A DNA stretch of 12,500 nt, taken from assembly GCA_034096865.1 (NCBI GenBank), contig JAWQFJ010012339.1:1-12500 (forward strand). The letters are read 5' to 3'. The position numbers and the translations under genes were made by a program. The notes under the pieces were generated by a model. The model searched no databases and was not told the origin of the DNA. It saw nothing but the letters and a program-made list of their open reading frames with translations. This document shows, piece after piece, positions 1 to 12,500 of the stretch; the stretch's first letter is position 1; the number at the start of each line of letters is the position of its first letter. The stretch is from Theodoxus fluviatilis. Lineage: Eukaryota > Mollusca > Gastropoda > Cycloneritida > Neritidae.

Positions 1-452
1 GCGGGATGGATGCCTGTTCAAGGTGTAAGAAACGTAGGGTCGGCAAATAAAGCAGTTTGTTTGAAAAGCTTCCTTTCCACTTTAACGTAAGATGCAAACA
101 GTCTGCTATTCTGAATAGACTAGCTCTTCCATTAAATATTATATCATTCCCCGAAATATTTCACCTTTTTTAATCTTAATAATGCTGTACACCTTCCATT
201 CTTTAGCAGCGTATAACACAATTCTTGAGACAGACTGATTCAGAGGATTGAGAATCTCCTTCCTGATTTCAATGCATTCTCTGCTGGGTCCGCTGTCAGT
301 CAGGCAGAATGTTGTTATGGGCAGATCACACCAAGGGTCATTTACTCCTTATATAATATGTTTATATAATATTATGGGCATGGAGATAAGTTGCTGCCGA
401 CTGAAGTTAAGATTTACTTCTGTTTGCTGGGTTTGCTTCATGCAATGCTCAC
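1..452 (-). other. Gene A intron 4, 5' part (runs off left edge)
   Basis: The sequence begins with the donor of exon 4 and continues off the window. On the minus strand I looked for the next lysozyme exon, which should start with the Cys-(Val/Gly)-(Asp/Glu)-Pro segment followed by the SRES catalytic motif, and did not find it. The stretch is AT-rich with no coding signal or recognised repeat. Confidence 0.7.
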
Positions 453-7973
<7,521 letters not shown>

Positions 7974-8024
7974 GCTGAGTAAGTCTTCCAGGGCTTTCAC
8001 AACCCCGTGCCCCGCATCACGGTA

Positions 8025-8032
8025 CTTAAATA
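8025..8032 (-). promoter_or_regulatory. lysG: TATA-like element upstream of gene A
   Basis: TATTTAAG on the minus strand lies 52 bases upstream of the exon 1 ATG. A transcription start about 30 bases downstream would fall near 8002 and leave a 5' UTR of about 30 bases. This is inferred from position and motif only. An alternative is a 5' UTR exon ending at the strong donor-like GAG-GTGAGT (8144-8152) and joined to the weak acceptor just before the ATG. Confidence 0.4.
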
Positions 8033-8160
8033 CCTCCTGGAATCGGACGTAAGCAGGCCGCCAGCTGCCTTTTCCCACCACTACTCCTGACACAGCACTG
8101 AGAGTGACGGATCGTACCAGCCTGGGCAACGAGGTCTCCGAACACTCACCTCTGCCCTTG

Positions 8161-8372
8161 TCTGCTTTTGTCTTTTTCCATCTGTCAGCACCCATGTCTA
8201 TTCTTACATTTCCTGTACACGACCCTTGATGACGACAGTGGTGTGCTCTTGTATGTATCCTCCTTCTCTAACTTTGATTTTTTTGCCGCTTTTCATCTGT
8301 ATCTGGTCTTCTTTCTTGCTGTACACGACTCCTGAGGACTTCAGTTGTAGCCTCTTCCATTCAGTGTCTTCT
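8161..8372. repeat. Diverged tandem duplication, about 106-bp unit
   Basis: Two copies in direct order: TGTACACGAC at 8214-8223 recurs at 8320-8329. The flanks also correspond (CATCTGT at 8179-8185 and 8294-8300; GCTCTT and CCTCTT blocks after each anchor). Similarity is roughly 70 percent by eye. It lies about 130-350 bases upstream of the gene A TATA-like site. Confidence 0.55.
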
Positions 8373-8389
8373 ATCATTACCTCCGGCAA
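8204..8389 (-). other. Unidentified 61-codon open frame over the duplication
   Basis: The frame is lysine- and glutamate-rich (for example SKKEDQIQMKSGKKIKV, then HTTVVIKGRVQEM). I recognise no domain, and part of it is internally repetitive because the DNA is duplicated. It could be a decayed exon or repeat-derived. It is listed because it covers the stretch just upstream of gene A, not because a protein is likely. Confidence 0.2.
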
Positions 8390-8692
8390 GGAAGTTATGC
8401 TTTACCCTCGGTTTGTTAATCAGTTTGGTAGATATTCAGCAAAATAAATAGTTAAAAATTCAAAACTGACTTTGTATTAGATTATGTGCATGGTAGGGAA
8501 TTTATCCAAGTAACAATCCATTACATTTCGGAGGCTCTCTAATATATTTGAAATTACAACCAAATTAATAATTTTTGCAAATTACGAGGGTGATGACTTA
8601 AAACTGTGGATGACGTTGTCGTATGCTTTCCGCACCCATAAATTGTTTTCAGCCACAAAAATGAACTTAAATGACCACGGAAGAGAACGGCT

Positions 8693-8745
8693 GGCTTCCT
8701 TGGTGGAGGTGTCCGCTCTGAGTGCTCTCTGGTTCTTTTTTCTGC
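8693..8745 (+). repeat. Fragment resembling a widespread metazoan SINE/LINE core
   Basis: CCTTGGTGGAGGTGTCCGCT followed by CTGAGTGCTCTCTGGTT resembles a short core (CTTGGcGGAGGt..GCTCT..GAGTGC) that I recall from repeats in many animal genomes. The family is not assigned and the edges are unclear. The surrounding 8390-9069 is AT-rich on the left and purine-rich near 8880-8940, with no gene seen. Confidence 0.35.
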
Positions 8746-9065
8746 CAGTCTGCACGTGCCTGTCGCAGGATCTCTGGGGTGGCGTGTAATCGTTTGAGGC
8801 AAGTAAGGCGCAGTTGGACACAGGGAGGAAGGTGAAGGGCATTCTAGTAAACTAGAGATACTGACTCGGGTTCACAGAATGGGTGAAGGGTAGTGGGTGT
8901 AGGGAGAAGACAGTGAGATAAGGAAAGAAAGAATGTAACATCGACAGAAGCGGCAGAATATGATGTAAATCTATGTACGCCGTCGAAATATCCCGAACCA
9001 CGTTGTTCGTTGATTGTATGGGGGTGTCGGCCTAACAACAAATCAGTAAAGTTCAGTTCACCTCA

Positions 9066-9069
<4 letters not shown>

Positions 9070-9139
<70 letters not shown>
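9070..9139. repeat. (TC)35 microsatellite
   Basis: 70 bases of uninterrupted TC, the second long CT-type tract in the window. Confidence 0.99.
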
Positions 9140-9142
<3 letters not shown>

Positions 9143-9963
9143 GACGCCATAGGCTTCAACTTGTTAGTCTGATTAATACTGGAAACTTAAAGAACTGAAG
9201 CTACACTCTCGAGTTGAAATACTGCTATTTAGTGTGTTCGGTGATGTGACTTGGTGGCTGCGTGTTCTGAGGGTTCTGACGTGTGCAGTGTGAGCTCCGG
9301 TTTATTCGTCGTTAGCCTGTGTATGATAGTCCGCATAGCCTGGATGGACTTCAAGACATTTTTGAGACAAAACGTTGAATTCACGTGAGTCTGAAAAAAA
9401 GGATTTTTGCCGTTATTCCAATATTGTTTGACTTTTTCATGGATTAACACCTCACGGAAATATCATTGTGTATGACGCGTTTAGCACCTCTTCCAGCTAC
9501 ATATGATTGCACTGTGTCCTAGCACGTCAACATGCGAGAATGGGCAAGTGATTGACAAAACTGGAGTCTCCCTAACTTTGTTAAACATTTTTATGGATAA
9601 ATGTCCGTGATAAACCTCATTTCTTAAGTTGCTGATTCTGTTGGGTCCGTGAAATTCCTTCGCCGTAGGTATTGCAAGTCGTGTCCCGGGCTTAAAGTAC
9701 TGCGTGTGATCGATTCAATGATTTGACCTTTTGGACATATGGAATTAGAAACTGAAGATTGTGGTGTAGAATATTGATGTTGGGATGGAACTATAGTCAT
9801 TGTGAAAAATTAAAATGGGAGTGGATTTGCAAACCTACCGACTGTGAATTGGCGCTCACACTTGGCATGCACGTACTCGAGTCTCAGGCGTGTCTGCACG
9901 TGAAAACTATGAGTGTGACTTTGATTTTGAACACACTTTAAGATCAAGCTCCAACGACACATG
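9140..9963. other. Intergenic stretch without recognised content
   Basis: About 820 bases of ordinary composition. The short open frames on both strands show no family match, no splice pattern and no repeat structure that I can see. Confidence 0.6.
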
Positions 9964-9969
9964 TTTATT
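9964..9969 (-). terminator. AATAAA polyadenylation signal downstream of the 10000-10997 reading frame
   Basis: AATAAA on the minus strand begins 31 bases after the TGA at 10000-10002. This is nearly the same spacing as at the end of gene B. It suggests the reading frame above it may be a real terminal exon. Confidence 0.45.
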
Positions 9970-9999
9970 TCGTGCTCCACGCCTTGTGCTGAAACTGTC

Positions 10000-10997
10000 T
10001 CAAGCAAGAGCATGCCCTACACACACACTCTGACGGGGGTCGGAACTCTCAGACACAACGTCTCCGCAGTTGCTCGAGGGCAGTGGCTTATCCACACCCA
10101 TCCTCGCGTCCGCGAAGATCGGTTCTTCATCTTGGCCATCGTCGATGTCGTCCGTTTCTTGTGCCTCCTCTGTCTGAGTAGCGCTCGCCTGTGTGCAATC
10201 GGTGACGACCCAGTCCAGTAGAGTGCGCTGGGTGCACGATGCACGCTCCGAGCGTGCAGCGTGAGAGCTGCTACCAGTGGATGAGGTCATAGCTGCCATG
10301 TTGACATTAGCACGCTTCTCGTTGGTTGTTGGAGCCTCGACTGTTTGCTCAGGGGTCACGTTCGCTGATTGGGTTTTATCACGTGTTACATTGTTGATCG
10401 CCTGCACGTGTTGATTTGCTGTAACTTGACTCGAGATCGAGCTACGCTTGTTGCGAATTGCAGGCCGTTTCTCAGTTCCAAGTGAACTTGGCGGGTGGTA
10501 CTCGTCATCTCCGTCCGTAATCTCTCTACTTTCCTCTACCACTGGGTCATGGATCTCTGCAGAGTAGTTCCAGTGTCGTTCAGAGGTAGGCCGGGTTGGG
10601 CTAGTTGGTGTTGTATCCCAGCTCTGGAAAGAGTTATCAGGTTGTTTGCGTTCGCTTTGTTCCGTTTCTTCTTGCTCTCTCTGTGGAAACGTGGCGAACG
10701 TGGATCTAACTGACCCATGTACGCGGAGGGTCCTTTGCTATGCAGTTCCACCATTCCATCAGGGGTAAGGTTTCCAGGGTACCCGATCTGCACAGTGTTT
10801 ACACCCGCGGCAGTGCGTTGATCATACGTGGTTGATACGTGGTCAGTCGCTGTTCGTCGCGGAGCGTGTGATAAAAAGTTGGGCGCCTCGGTGTCTCTGT
10901 AGAGCAACCTATTGTTCCTGAAGTATCCAATCCTTCCCTGGCTCCAAAGGTCTCGCAGTACTACTGCCTGACTATTCGTCAGCTCGCTTGATATCAT
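10000..10997 (-). pseudogene. Unidentified long reading frame, one frameshift
   Basis: I do not recognise this protein. The right part is open from about 11120 to a TAG at 10536-10538 and has an ATG at 10995-10997 (MISSELTNSQAVVLRDLWSQ). The left part is a second frame, open from a stop near 10743 to TGA at 10000-10002. The two overlap for about 200 bases, so a single-base shift in the A/G-rich stretch near 10640-10680 would join them into one frame of about 330 codons. The left part is rich in Ser, Thr, Glu and Asp (WDTTPTSPTRPTSE; DDIDDGQDEEPIF) and looks disordered, like a cytoplasmic tail. TTTCCACAG on the minus strand at about 10683-10691 is a fair splice acceptor, so an intron could replace the frameshift. 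It may be a broken gene, a real terminal exon or a retroelement remnant. An AATAAA lies 31 bases after the stop. Confidence 0.45.
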
Positions 10998-11120
10998 GAT
11001 TGGCCAATTAAAAAAAGTCTGCTTTCTGCTTTGTTCACAATCACAATGGTTCGTGCTGTTTTGATGAAGTTGAAAATACATCGCCCTTAAAGACAAACCC
11101 CTCGTACCACCCAGACACAA

Positions 11121-12165
11121 AAGAGAGTAGCACTAATTATTTTCCTTATAACATCAGCGATTGCATGGGTGCGCCACATACAGGATTACATCGCTCAGAC
11201 AGCGATAGAGGGGCTGTCAGTGGATGCGAGTTTGCCTTGGAAGCTCTTGAAATCATGAGAATTGTAGTGATGTGATAACAGTGCTGCCCACACCCATGCG
11301 GAAGTGTAGCAACGCGTTGTCATTGAATTGAGGATACATCGGTATGGTCATTAGCCTACCTCGCTGAGAAGTTATAAAGTATTTGTAACCTGTAGATGTG
11401 GTTCAAGTTTGTATGATCCAGGGGCAGCTGTATGTACATCCGCATGTGTTAGTGCATGCACATTTGTTGTTCGTGTGTGCAAAGACATACAGCATGCTCG
11501 CGCACGTACACGCACACTTGAAGATCTTTATAAGGTCGGCGAAATGCTGCTTTCATTTCATACTTGGTGAAACAGGAGGAAAAATTCTTAGTCTTGAGTT
11601 GCACCTTGACATTGACTGTCATTTTTCCCTCTTTTTTCGTCTACCCACACTGTTTATTTTTTCTCTGTCAAAGACGATTGTTCTCTGTTTATAGGTACAG
11701 TATTTAAAAACGTTCGTGGTGCTAGATGCCCCTTCAGTGTAGACCAATTTTACCCATATGAGTTCAGTTTTGCGACAGCCTTACTGACTTTGAGAGCATC
11801 CTGGAACTTTGTGCATGCTTAATTCCTCATTCAGTGAATAGAACTGCAGGCGAGCACATATGACTATATCTCAAATTAGGGCGAATAGGTGGGTGGATGG
11901 AGGGTTGGATAAAGCGATGTGCGTTTGAATCGTTAACGGGTGTGAAGTATGGTGCAGGTAAACCCCGTCTGACTCGCTCTTGCAACAGAATAGAATGAAG
12001 ATGTTAGTTCTACACTGCGACTCTTTATTCGTTGATTGCTGCTGAAACCGCACTCTGTCCCTGGTCATGAGGCTACTTCTGAGAAAAATTCCGACTCCAT
12101 CTCAACTTCCTGCTGTGGACCATGCAATCAGGCTACGACTGACCGCATTAAGGTTAACATTCAGT
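11121..12165. other. Intergenic stretch without recognised gene
   Basis: No coding match on either strand. A patch near 11430-11520 is rich in alternating GT/CA with GCATGC motifs, an eroded dinucleotide repeat. A direct family assignment was not possible. Confidence 0.6.
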
Positions 12166-12322
12166 TTTCCTGCTCAGCCCTCACGGGTACCCAATTTTAC
12201 TCCTGAGTGGGAAGAAGCGGCTTATTCAACTCTGGGATCCGTGCAGCATCAAACGCTGCACCCACTAGCTGCAAGCGACTGCAGGTCAACGGTGTTTACC
12301 TCTCAGCCACAGAGCTCAATAC
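12165..12322 (-). mobile_element. tRNA-derived SINE, copy 2
   Basis: On the minus strand this reads GAGCTCTGTGGCTGAGAGGT (A box region, about 12298-12317), then TTGACCTGCAGTCGC, GCAGCTAGTGGGT and GCAGCGTTTGATGCTGC (altered B box, 12243-12259). CCCACTCAGGAGTAAAAT follows, then GGGTACCCGTGAGGG. Each block has a counterpart in the same order in copy 1 (5719-5900). Copy 2 lacks about 30 bases between the B box part and the CCCA block. It is inserted roughly 65 bases past the gene B polyadenylation signal. Confidence 0.72.
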
Positions 12323-12385
12323 TGTATACCAACACCGGAAGGTTTGCGATGAACAAGAGTGAAGGCATTAATGATGCAACAGACT

Positions 12386-12391
12386 TTTATT
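12386..12391 (-). terminator. AATAAA polyadenylation signal of gene B
   Basis: AATAAA on the minus strand begins 32 bases after the gene B stop codon. Cleavage 10-30 bases further on would make a very short 3' UTR of about 50-70 bases. Confidence 0.75.
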
Positions 12392-12422
12392 TGTCCTCAA
12401 CGCCCTGGTCTATCCACCATTC

Positions 12423-12500
12423 TCACCAGCCGTGTTGGGAAATGAGCCACTGGGCACGGGCGATGACGTCATTGCTGTAGTCGTCTCCAGTTGTGCCAAT
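12423..12500 (-). CDS. lysG: Second goose-type lysozyme, C-terminal end (gene B, 5' part off window)
   Basis: The last 25 codons and TGA stop of a g-type lysozyme, entering from the right edge. The peptide IGTTGDDYSNDVIARAQWL then ISQHGW matches the C-terminus of goose lysozyme (DIGTT-x-DDY-x-NDV-x-ARAQ...QHG-aromatic) with no gaps. The terminal Trp replaces the usual Tyr. The frame is intact and an AATAAA lies 32 bases downstream, so this looks like the end of a working gene. It lies on the same strand as gene A with its stop about 4.4 kb upstream of the gene A start. It cannot be the end of gene A, whose later exons must lie left of base 1, so the two are tandem paralogues. Whether gene B also has the eight-Cys module cannot be seen here. 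Confidence 0.93.
   Translation of the reverse strand: MGTTGDDYSNDVIARAQWLISQHGW

Noticed and set aside
1..430. Next catalytic exon of gene A
   Set aside because: No SRES, GLMQ or related lysozyme motif appears in any minus-strand frame here.
12067..12480. Plus-strand 137-codon open frame
   Set aside because: It runs antisense across the SINE copy and the lysozyme C-terminal exon; the minus-strand reading explains the sequence.

Overview
The window is animal nuclear DNA, most probably from a mollusc and plausibly a gastropod. It shows intron-split genes with GT/AG splice sites, long dinucleotide microsatellites, LINE and Penelope-like retroelement remains, a tRNA-derived SINE family, and vertebrate/mollusc-style goose-type (g-type) lysozyme sequence. 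The phylum is inferred from gene and repeat content; no species can be named.

The main content is two g-type lysozyme genes in head-to-tail order on the minus strand. Gene A starts at an ATG at 7973 and runs leftward through four exons to 453: a signal-peptide exon (7928-7973), an eight-cysteine module exon (2547-2714), and two exons (1820-1909 and 453-542) that align residue for residue with the N-terminal part of goose lysozyme. All its introns are in phase 1. The catalytic exons lie beyond the left edge. At the right edge (12423-12500) lies the last exon of gene B, a second g-type lysozyme, with its stop codon and an AATAAA 32 bases after the stop.

Intron 1 of gene A (5.2 kb) is a nest of mobile elements. 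It holds an L1/Tx1-type LINE in the gene's orientation (about 2850-5719), a tRNA-derived SINE (from about 5719) and the C-terminal part of a Penelope-like element with a GIY-YIG endonuclease (6239-6834) in the opposite orientation. Intron 3 is packed with simple repeats: (CT)56, degenerate GT tracts, poly-C blocks and (AAGC)8(GT)16.

The 4.4 kb between the genes holds a TATA-like site for gene A, a 106-bp tandem duplication, a conserved-looking repeat core, a (TC)35 microsatellite, an unidentified minus-strand reading frame of about 1 kb with one frameshift and its own AATAAA, and a second copy of the same SINE just downstream of gene B.

Functionally, the recognisable host genes encode secreted peptidoglycan-cleaving enzymes used in antibacterial defence or digestion. 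The rest is mostly repeat sequence. No operon, rRNA, intact tRNA or CRISPR array is present.
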